This document shows positions 1-6,640 of a DNA stretch of 7,681 nt, piece by piece. Position 1 is the first letter of the stretch; each line of letters begins with the position of its first letter. The DNA comes from Burkholderiaceae bacterium (GTDB lineage Bacteria; Pseudomonadota; Gammaproteobacteria; Burkholderiales; Burkholderiaceae_C), in contig JALOSD010000108.1 of NCBI GenBank assembly GCA_025458585.1, forward strand, positions 1 to 7,681, read 5' to 3'. Below the pieces are notes generated by a model, which was not told the origin of the DNA, did no database searches, and worked only from the letters and a program-made list of their open reading frames with translations. Both the position numbers and the translations under genes were made by a program.

Positions 1-29
1 ACATCATCAGGCGCCCAGGCCACAGGACC

Positions 30-43
30 TTGATCAACATCAA
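30..43. promoter_or_regulatory. FNR/ANR-type (Crp-Fnr family) binding site
   Basis: The sequence reads TTGAT-CAAC-ATCAA, an exact match to the FNR/ANR consensus TTGAT-N4-ATCAA, with perfect inverted half-sites centred at 36.5. Such boxes bind oxygen-sensing Fe-S regulators of the Crp/Fnr family. The site is 29 bp past the stop of the leftward transporter gene and no plus-strand gene follows, so it most likely controls a leftward gene starting beyond position 1. A weak -10-like GATGAT (minus strand, 4-9) lies about 30 bp from the site centre, close to class II activation geometry, where the box sits near -41.5. The match is directly visible; the regulated gene is inferred. Confidence 0.62.
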
Positions 44-72
44 ACCCGCACCGGAATGCTGGCGGGCGGCCG

Positions 73-1056
73 TTACGCGGCGCGGGCATCGGCCGGCGTC
101 TCGGGGCGCCCGCGCAGCGCGAACACCACGCCGGCGACCAGCAGCGCGATGCCGGCGGCCGTCGCCAGGTCGGGCGCCGTGCCGCGCAGCGCGAACGCGT
201 AGGCCAGCGCGGCCAGCGTCTCGAACACGATCAGCTGGCCGGCCAGCGTCGTCGGCAGGCGCTGGCTCGCCGCGTTCCAGCACAGCGTGCCCAGCCACGA
301 CGCGAGCAGACCGATCGCCAGCATCAGGCCGACGAAACGCGCCGGCTGCGGGCCGAGCGGCATCTCGAAGGCGCTGCCACCGACGGCGGCGACCAGCCAG
401 TAGCCGGCGAAGCCCGCGGCGGCGAGCGGCAGCGTCGCCATGCCCTGCGCGGTGGCCCAGACGGTGGGCGAGCGATCAGGGTGCGCGCGCAGCCAGTCGG
501 CGTTGCGGATCGGGTACCACGTCCAGCAGACGACGGCGCCGACGGCGAACAACGCGCCGAGCGCGTAGCGCCCGGCGTCGGCCGTGGGGTCGGCGCGCAG
601 GTGCGCGAGCTCAGCCTGGTTGACGAGGCCGATGCCGAGCGCGATCAGCGCCAGCGACGGCGCGAGCCGGCGCCACGGCAGCCTGCCGTCGCGCTTGGCA
701 TCGCGCAGGTTCGAGGTGACGGCGATCACGACCGGCAGCGTGCCGATGATCATCGTCGGCAGCGGCGCGCCGGCATGCTGGATCGCGCTGGCGAGGAACA
801 GGTAATAGACGAGGTTGCCCACCAGCGCGAGCTTCAGCGCCTCGAGCCAGTCGGCGCGCGTCAGCATCTTCAGCCGCCGGCGGTCGAGCCAGGCCAGCGG
901 CAGCGCGATGAGGCCGAACGCGAGGTAGCGCGCGAACGACAGCAGCGCCGGCGGGTAGTCGGCGAGCAGCAGCGGCGCGACGAAGACCAGGCCCCACGTC
1001 AGCCCGGCGGCGAGCGCGAACAGGGTGCCGGTGACGAGGGCGGCGCGGTGCGGCAT
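73..1056 (-). CDS. EamA/DMT-superfamily transporter, 10 TM
   Basis: This encodes a 327-aa inner-membrane protein of the drug/metabolite transporter superfamily with two tandem five-helix EamA repeats. About ten hydrophobic segments are visible, near residues 6-30, 36-56, 72-92, 98-115, 131-146, 166-185, 203-222, 241-262, 272-292 and 298-314. The first repeat begins with a typical FALAAGLTWGLVF helix, and the second ends with the QLIVFETLAALAYAFAL and GIALLVAGVVFAL helices. The length fits the family (about 280-330 aa). The ATG at 1056 is chosen because helix 1 follows immediately; no good Shine-Dalgarno precedes it. The gene lies 68 bp downstream of glpD on the same strand, so it may be co-transcribed, but nothing in the sequence gives its substrate. 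Family members export amino acids, metabolites or drugs. The frame stays open upstream into glpD, an artefact of the glpD frameshift and high GC, not part of this protein. Confidence 0.88.
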   Translation of the reverse strand: MPHRAALVTGTLFALAAGLTWGLVFVAPLLLADYPPALLSFARYLAFGLIALPLAWLDRRRLKMLTRADWLEALKLALVGNLVYYLFLASAIQHAGAPLPTMIIGTLPVVIAVTSNLRDAKRDGRLPWRRLAPSLALIALGIGLVNQAELAHLRADPTADAGRYALGALFAVGAVVCWTWYPIRNADWLRAHPDRSPTVWATAQGMATLPLAAAGFAGYWLVAAVGGSAFEMPLGPQPARFVGLMLAIGLLASWLGTLCWNAASQRLPTTLAGQLIVFETLAALAYAFALRGTAPDLATAAGIALLVAGVVFALRGRPETPADARAA

Positions 1057-1092
1057 GGGGCGCGGATTGTCGCCGTGCCCTCGCCGCGACCG

Positions 1093-1128
1093 GGCGCCAA
1101 TCAGGGCGCCGATCAGCGCGCCGATCAG
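1093..1128. repeat. Three tandem copies of a 12-bp unit at the glpD stop
   Basis: Three consecutive 12-mers on the plus strand read GGCGCCAATCAG, GGCGCCGATCAG and CGCGCCGATCAG, followed by a partial GGCG. The unit is a multiple of three and contains TCA, so on the minus strand each copy supplies a TGA in the glpD frame (1125-1127, 1113-1115, 1101-1103). The first of these is the glpD stop and the others are back-up stops. In the neighbouring frame the same DNA would read Gly-Ala-Leu-Ile repeats, which I do not regard as coding. The array lies between glpD and the transporter and probably arose by slippage duplication. Confidence 0.8.
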
Positions 1129-2655
1129 GGCGGGCTGGTCATCGCACGCGCGACAAGCTCGCGTTGCTCGGCACTGCAGCGCAGGCCGAGCTTGGTGCGC
1201 CGCCACAGCACGTCGTCGGCGTCGAGTGCCCACTCCTCGCGCCGCAGGTAGGCGAGCTCGGCCTCGTGCAGCCCCGGCGCGAGTTCGGCGCCGAGGTCGG
1301 CGAGCGACGCCGCGCGGCCGAGCACGCGCTCGACGCGGCTGCCGTAGGCGCGCGCGAGCCGCCGCGACAGCGGCCGCGGCAGCCACGGCCAGCGCCGGCG
1401 CAACTCGCGCAGGAAGCGCTCGAAGTCGTGGTCGGGGCGCTCGGGCGCACCGATGAAGGCCGACAGGTCGCCGCCGGGCAGGAAGGCACCCGCGGTCCAC
1501 GGCTTGCGCTTGTCGCCGAGCGCGCGCCCGACGATCTCGGCCGCTTCCTCGGCGAGCGGGCGAAACGTCGTGATCTTGCCGCCCCACACCGTCAGCAGCG
1601 GCGCGCCGCCGGGGTGCGCCTCGAGCCGGTAGTCGCGCGTCACGGCCGACGGGTTGCCGGCCTGGCCGGGGGCGCTGTCGTCGAGCAGCGGCCGCACGCC
1701 GCTGTAGCTCCAGACGACGTCGGCGGGGCGCACGCGGCGGCGCAGGTAGCGGCTGGCCTGCTCGCACAGGTAGGCGATCTCGTCGGCATCGGCGTGCACG
1801 TCGCCGGGGTCGCCGTGCAGCTCGACGTCGGTCGTGCCGATCAGCGGGGTTCTGGAAGATGAACGCGTGCTCCGCTTCAAACAGGCGCGGCACGACGATG
1901 TGGCTGCCCTTGACGAGGCGCAGGTGGTGCGTCGCCAGTGCCTCGCCGGCGGCGGACCGGGCGACGCCGCGCAGGAAGGCCTCGGCCCACGGGCCGGCGG
2001 CGTTGACGAGCGCGCGTGCGCGCAGGGTCGTCTGTCCGCCGTCGGCCTGGCGCAGCGTCGCCGCCCAGCCGTCGGCGGCGCGCTGTGCGGCCACGCACGC
2101 GGTGCGCGGCAGCACGGTGGCGCCGCGCTCGCGCGCGTCGACGGCGGCGAGCACGACGAGCCGTGCGTCGTCGACCCAGCCGTCGGAGTACGAGAAGCCG
2201 AGCCCGAAGCGGGCGTCGAGCGCGGCGCCCGCGGGGTGCCGCGCGAGGTCGATCGCGCGCGAGCCCGGCAGCACCTCGCGCCGCGCGAGGTGGTCATAGA
2301 GGAACAGGCCCGCGCGGATCATCCACGCCGGGCGCATCGCCGGGTCGTGTGGCAGCACGAAGCGCAGCGGCCAGATGATGTGCGGCGCGCTCTTCATCAG
2401 CACCTCGCGCTCGCGCAGCGACTTGCGCACGAGGCCGAACTCGTAGTGCTCGAGGTAGCGCAGCCCGCCGTGGATCAGCTTCGTCGACGCCGACGAGGTG
2501 TGCGCGCCGAGGTCGTCGCGTTCGGCCAGGCACACGCTCCAGCCGCGGCCCGCGAGGTCGCGCGCGATCCCGACGCCGTTGATGCCGCCGCCGACGACGA
2601 GCACGTCGAAGCTTGCGCCGGCGGGCGGCAACTCGAAGGGCGGCAGAAAGGACAC
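1125..2655 (-). pseudogene. glpD: Aerobic glycerol-3-phosphate dehydrogenase GlpD, frameshifted by an apparent 44-nt deletion
   Basis: The family is a membrane-associated FAD enzyme that oxidises sn-glycerol-3-phosphate to dihydroxyacetone phosphate and passes electrons to quinone. The N-terminal part (270 codons, 2655-1846) has the FAD dinucleotide fold (GGGINGVG, residues 22-29), the STKLIHGGLRYLEHYEF block (57-73), SDGWVDDARL (158-166) and LVKGSHIVVPRLF (247-259). After HAFIFQNP the frame changes at 1845. The C-terminal part (239 codons, 1844-1128) starts at LIGTTDVELHGDP and keeps YSGVRPL, TVWGGKITTFRPLAEEA and EWALDADDVLWRRTKLGLR. Family members carry roughly 15 residues between FQNP and LIGTTD (typically a DGR..F.IPY strand); here one base remains, consistent with loss of 44 nt. 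The two parts plus that segment give about 524 aa, the normal length. The GTG at 2655 is the only sensible start just before the FAD fold, though its Shine-Dalgarno is poor. No other lesion is seen, so this is either a recent mutation or an assembly error. Confidence 0.85.
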
Positions 2656-2783
2656 GACGGCGAACGGCGGTGATCGGACAACGCTGCGGCGGCCTCGGGG
2701 GTTGACGCCGCTGGTGCCGCAAGCGCCGCGCGGGCTATCCTGCGCCGTGGCCGCAGCCCGGCCGAACGACGCGGAGTCTACCG
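2656..2783. promoter_or_regulatory. Divergent glpD/glpK intergenic promoter region
   Basis: These 128 bp separate the divergent starts of glpD (2655) and glpK (2784) and must hold both promoters unless transcription enters from elsewhere. On the plus strand a -10-like TATCCT is at 2736-2741, giving a leader of about 35 nt to glpK, but no -35 is properly spaced: a TTGACG at 2702-2707 is 28 bp away, too far for a standard sigma-70 pair. No convincing palindromic GlpR-type operator is visible. The role is inferred from gene orientation; the exact elements are uncertain. Confidence 0.4.
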
Positions 2784-4280
<1,497 letters not shown>

Positions 4281-4282
4281 AA

Positions 4283-4297
4283 CGGCCTCAACGGCCG
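4283..4297. terminator. Small hairpin between convergent glpK and lipoprotein stops
   Basis: CGGCC (4283-4287) pairs with GGCCG (4293-4297) around a five-base loop, between the glpK stop (4280) and the converging lipoprotein stop (4288-4290), which sits in the loop. The genes are only 7 bp apart, so transcription must end here or read antisense. There is no T-run on either side and a five-bp GC stem is common by chance at this base composition, so a terminator role is only suggestive. Confidence 0.2.
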
Positions 4298-4473
4298 CCC
4301 GAGCCGAAGAACGTGCCGCAGCGCTCCATGTCCTGCGTCGTGACGCGCATGCAGTAGTCGCGCAGCTCGCGCGCTTCCTGCTGCGCCGGGGTCATCGTCG
4401 GGCTCGCGCAGCCGGCAAGCGCGAGCAAGGCCGCGACGGCCGCAGCGACGAACGGGGTTCCAAGTCTGACCAT
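4288..4473 (-). CDS. Small lipoprotein of unknown function, 61 aa
   Basis: This is a 61-aa protein with a clear lipoprotein signal peptide: N-terminal Arg3, a hydrophobic stretch (FVAAAVAALLALA, 8-20), then the lipobox L19-A20-G21-C22. Cleavage before C22 would leave a lipid-anchored 40-residue peptide. Ser24 at +3 (Ala23 at +2, not Asp) fits outer-membrane sorting under the Lol rule. The mature part is mostly polar (TPAQQEARELRDYCMRV) with two further cysteines, C41 and C52, that could form a disulfide in the periplasm. A perfect AGGAGG seven bases before the ATG fixes the start and predicts strong translation. The gene converges on glpK, with stops 7 bp apart, and lies 71 bp downstream of the rhodanese gene on the same strand, with its own possible promoter in that gap. 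I do not recognise the family and assign no function. Confidence 0.8.
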   Translation of the reverse strand: MVRLGTPFVAAAVAALLALAGCASPTMTPAQQEARELRDYCMRVTTQDMERCGTFFGSGGR

Positions 4474-4480
4474 GGCGACA

Positions 4481-4486
4481 CCTCCT
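4481..4486 (-). promoter_or_regulatory. Consensus Shine-Dalgarno of the small lipoprotein
   Basis: On the minus strand AGGAGG lies seven bases upstream of the ATG at 4473. It is the strongest ribosome binding site in the window and identifies the 61-aa lipoprotein start rather than a longer upstream opening in the same frame. Confidence 0.8.
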
Positions 4487-4502
4487 GCTGTGGTCGAGGT
4501 CG

Positions 4503-4508
4503 AGTGTA
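4503..4508 (-). promoter_or_regulatory. Possible -10 element (TACACT) of the lipoprotein gene
   Basis: On the minus strand the sequence GCGCCTACACTCG contains TACACT (four of six matches to TATAAT). A start about 7 bp downstream would give a leader of roughly 23 nt that just includes the AGGAGG site. No good -35 hexamer lies 16-18 bp upstream. The same 11-mer GCGCCTACACT recurs ahead of the acyltransferase gene, which slightly strengthens both calls. Confidence 0.35.
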
Positions 4509-4544
4509 GGCGCCCACCGGCCGGACGCGGCGGGCATGCGGGCA

Positions 4545-5015
4545 CTACCGCCCGGCCGGCCGGCGCTGCTCGGGCCGCACCGGCGGCGACAGCAGCGCCT
4601 CGGCCGTGTCGGCGTCGAGCAGCGCCCCGGCGCCGTCGACGAGCGGCAGCTCGGCGTCGTTCCAGCCGCGCAGGCCCGTCCTCAGCGAGACGACGTTCGC
4701 GAAGCCCATCGCCTGCATCACGTCGCCGGCGAGCAGCGAGCGGTTGCCCGAACGGCACACGAGCACGATCTCGCGTTCGCGATCGCCGGCCAGCACGGGC
4801 ACGGTGACGTCGTAGTTCCACTCGCAGGCCTGCTCGAGCACGCCGCGCGGCACGTTCAGCGAGCCGGCGATGCGCAGGCACGCGAACTCCTCGGGCTCGC
4901 GCACGTCGACGACGAGCGGCGCCTGCGACGCCGCGAGCCGCTCATACAGGTTCCACGGCATCACCTCGCGCACGCGCATGAGCGCGTCGGCGAGGAGGTC
5001 GGCATAACGTCTCAT
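4545..5015 (-). CDS. Single-domain rhodanese-like protein
   Basis: This is a 156-aa cytoplasmic rhodanese-fold protein (no signal peptide). Such proteins carry sulfur as a persulfide on the active-site cysteine and pass it to acceptors such as cyanide, thiols or other sulfur carriers. The domain runs from PWNLYERL (20-27) through VVDVREPEEF (35-44), IAGSLNVPRGVLE (49-61) and the active-site loop CRSGNR (87-92, nucleophile C87) to TGLRGWNDAELPL (113-125). The six-residue loop is the sulfurtransferase type rather than the seven-residue Cdc25 type. An N-terminal helix (RRYADLLADALMRVREVM) precedes the domain, as in a common proteobacterial variant. The ATG at 5015 is chosen because this helix begins there; an upstream ATG at 5096 would add 27 residues of unlikely composition. 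No clear Shine-Dalgarno is seen. The gene is divergent from the acyltransferase and upstream of the lipoprotein on the same strand. The substrate cannot be told. Confidence 0.92.
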   Translation of the reverse strand: MRRYADLLADALMRVREVMPWNLYERLAASQAPLVVDVREPEEFACLRIAGSLNVPRGVLEQACEWNYDVTVPVLAGDREREIVLVCRSGNRSLLAGDVMQAMGFANVVSLRTGLRGWNDAELPLVDGAGALLDADTAEALLSPPVRPEQRRPAGR

Positions 5016-5178
5016 GGCAGCGGTCGCATCGCCGTGGGGGCAGTCGGTTTCGTGGCCCGGCAGCCGTGACCGGTGGCAGCGGGACGGCGCGATCATGCCC
5101 GAGACCGCAGGCGGCGGCGCGCAAAGGCCGCGCGTTGCCGGGTCGGTGCCAGCCGCTGGGCAAGGGACGGCCAGCGCC

Positions 5179-5184
5179 TACACT
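5179..5184 (+). promoter_or_regulatory. Possible -10 element (TACACT) upstream of the acyltransferase gene
   Basis: Within the 250-bp divergent gap 5016-5265, AGCGCCTACACTTCG carries a -10-like TACACT and shares 11 identical bases with the lipoprotein promoter candidate. It would give a leader of about 75 nt, containing a GC-rich inverted repeat (GCGCCGG 5197-5203 with CCGGCGC 5213-5219). No credible -35 is seen. The rest of the gap holds nothing else I can identify; the rhodanese promoter must also lie there. Confidence 0.3.
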
Positions 5185-5265
5185 TCGTCGCACCCGGCGC
5201 CGGCGAGCGCAACCGGCGCGCCACCGCGGCCGCGCGAGCTCCGCCTTGCTCCGCCGTGGTGTGCC

Positions 5266-6378
5266 ATGGTCGACCCGAATCGCCAGATCCACTTCCTCGA
5301 TGTCCTGCGGGGCGCAGCCGCTTGGCTCGTGGTCTGGGATCACCTGTTCGTCGTGTACCCCGAACATCACGGCATCACGCTGCCGGTGGTGCACGTCGTC
5401 AACCGGACGATCAACGAACCGCTGGGGCTGATCCAGCACTTCGGCTGGTTCGGCGTGTGCCTGTTCTTCCTCATCAGCGGGTTCGTGATCACGCACGTCT
5501 CGCTGCGCGAGCAGGCCGCCGAGTTCGTGGTCAAGCGCGTGTTCCGAATCTTTCCGATGCTGGCGCTCGCCGTGGTCGTCGCGATCGCGCTCGACGACAG
5601 CCTTCGAGCCCAGGCGACGCCGCTGACGGTGGCGACGAACATGGTGCTCGTGAACTACTGGATCCACCCGCAGGTGGTCCTCGTCGGGGTCGCGTGGACG
5701 CTTGCCATTGAGATCTTGTTCTACTTCTGGACCGCGGCGTCGTACCCGCTGAAAGATTGGCCGGCCACGCGCTGCGCGCTGCTGCTGCTAGTCGTGATCG
5801 GGATCGTGGCCGTCTCGCGCGAGTTCGGGCCGAGCTTCTTCCTCTTCGCGGCGTCCAGCGCATACCTGCCCTACCTGGCTGTCGGGCAGGTGCTGTACTT
5901 GTTGCTCTACCAGCGCGCCATCGGTGCCATGGCGGCACTCGCGCTGCTCGCGCTCGCCTATGCGGCGCTCCTGTTCGGACTGCGCAGCATCCACGTGCAG
6001 TTCCTGCCGATCGACAATTCGTACCTGGTGAGCTTCGTGTTCGCGCTCGCCGTGTTCCTGCTCGGTTGGGCGCTGAACGACCGCCTGCGGCCAGGCCGGG
6101 TGACGCGCCTGCTGGCCGATACCAGCTACTCGGTCTACCTGTTCCACGGGATCGTCGGCTTCTTCCTGCTTGGCCGGCTGATCCCGTCGGCAGGCTTCGG
6201 CGTGGCCCTCGCGGTCACGGTGCCGGCGATGTTTGCGTTCGTGCTGCTGGTGCACCACACGATCGAGAAGCCGACGCTGAATGCCGGCCGCTGGCTGGCC
6301 AGGCGCGTGGCGCCCCGGCATCGCACCACTGCCGGCCAGGTTGGCGAAGCGCTCCAGCCTCGGCGACCTGCGTCGTAA
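5266..6378 (+). CDS. Acyltransferase family 3 (OafA/YrhL-like) membrane protein
   Basis: This is a 370-aa polytopic inner-membrane protein of the acyltransferase-3 family, which transfers acetyl or other acyl groups to sugars of O-antigen, exopolysaccharide, peptidoglycan or other extracytoplasmic acceptors. Diagnostic features are IHFLDVLRGAAAWLVVWDH (8-26) with the conserved R15 and catalytic-type H26; FGWFGVCLFFLISGFVI (59-75); KRVFRIFP (90-97); AWTLAIEILFYF (143-154); then further helices, with DTSYSVYLFH (285-294) and a terminal helix ending HTIEKP (331-336). About ten TM segments are visible, and no SGNH domain is fused at the C-terminus. The ATG at 5266 sits just before the first conserved helix; the 84 open codons upstream look non-coding. 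Its Shine-Dalgarno is weak. Codons are visibly richer in A/T-ending triplets than in glpK, hinting at a different history. The small membrane protein follows 38 bp later. The acceptor is unknown. Confidence 0.9.
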   Translation: MVDPNRQIHFLDVLRGAAAWLVVWDHLFVVYPEHHGITLPVVHVVNRTINEPLGLIQHFGWFGVCLFFLISGFVITHVSLREQAAEFVVKRVFRIFPMLALAVVVAIALDDSLRAQATPLTVATNMVLVNYWIHPQVVLVGVAWTLAIEILFYFWTAASYPLKDWPATRCALLLLVVIGIVAVSREFGPSFFLFAASSAYLPYLAVGQVLYLLLYQRAIGAMAALALLALAYAALLFGLRSIHVQFLPIDNSYLVSFVFALAVFLLGWALNDRLRPGRVTRLLADTSYSVYLFHGIVGFFLLGRLIPSAGFGVALAVTVPAMFAFVLLVHHTIEKPTLNAGRWLARRVAPRHRTTAGQVGEALQPRRPAS

Positions 6379-6416
6379 CCGGCATGCGCCGCATCGACGA
6401 TTGAACCCTGGACAGC

Positions 6417-6635
6417 ATGCCGCCGACGAAATCCGACTACCTGCGCAGGTCGCGCCTGGCCGCCGGCATCGGCCTCGTGCTGCTCGTGATGCTGTTCGAG
6501 ACGGTGAATGTGCACCGCGCCATGCCTAGCCCGTACTCACCGCTGGTCTGGACCCTGCTCGGCGTCGGCGCCGTCGTGGCGCTCGGCTACGCCGCCTGGG
6601 CGAAGCGGCGTTCGTCGACGGCGATCGACGACTGA
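6417..6635 (+). CDS. Small two-TM membrane protein of unknown function, 72 aa
   Basis: This 72-aa protein has a short basic N-terminus (PPTKSDYLRRSRL), a hydrophobic helix at about 13-32, a polar loop (NVHRAMPSPYSP, 31-42), a second helix at about 43-61 and a basic tail (AKRRSS). By the positive-inside rule both ends would be cytoplasmic. Third codon positions are almost all G or C, matching the local coding style, which supports a real gene. It starts 38 bp after the acyltransferase stop on the same strand and may be co-transcribed with it. The Shine-Dalgarno is weak (TGGA nearby). I do not recognise a family. It converges on the M16 gene, with stops 5 bp apart. Confidence 0.68.
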   Translation: MPPTKSDYLRRSRLAAGIGLVLLVMLFETVNVHRAMPSPYSPLVWTLLGVGAVVALGYAAWAKRRSSTAIDD

Positions 6636-6639
6636 TCGC
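6621..6639. terminator. Inverted repeat at convergent gene ends
   Basis: GCGATC (6621-6626) and GATCGC (6634-6639) form a six-bp perfect stem with a seven-base loop, spanning the stop of the small membrane protein just before the M16 stop (6641-6643). Its place between convergent genes suits a bidirectional terminator, but there is no T-tract on either strand, so this is weak. Confidence 0.25.
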
Positions 6640-6640
6640 G

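Noticed and set aside
1076..1128. Gly-Ala-Leu-Ile repeat peptide as a glycine-zipper-like membrane segment
   Set aside because: It exists only in the read-through frame between glpD and the transporter and is fully explained by the 12-bp DNA repeat.
481..1862. Overlapping plus-strand open frames opposite the transporter and glpD
   Set aside because: Low-complexity Arg/Gln/Ala composition, no motifs, and the minus strand carries clear families there.
2702..2741. TTGACG and TATCCT as a sigma-70 promoter pair for glpK
   Set aside because: The 28-bp spacer is far from the usual 16-18 bp, so only the -10-like element is noted.
5016..5096. A 27-residue N-terminal extension of the rhodanese from an upstream ATG
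   Set aside because: Its Cys/His/Pro/Arg-rich composition does not fit the family, and the conserved leading helix begins at the ATG at 5015.
5014..5265. An 84-codon N-terminal extension of the acyltransferase
   Set aside because: The extension has no hydrophobic or family features, overlaps the rhodanese start region, and the conserved domain starts right after the ATG at 5266.
6384..6404. A six-codon open frame between the acyltransferase and the small membrane protein
   Set aside because: It is too short, with no ribosome binding site or leader-peptide logic.
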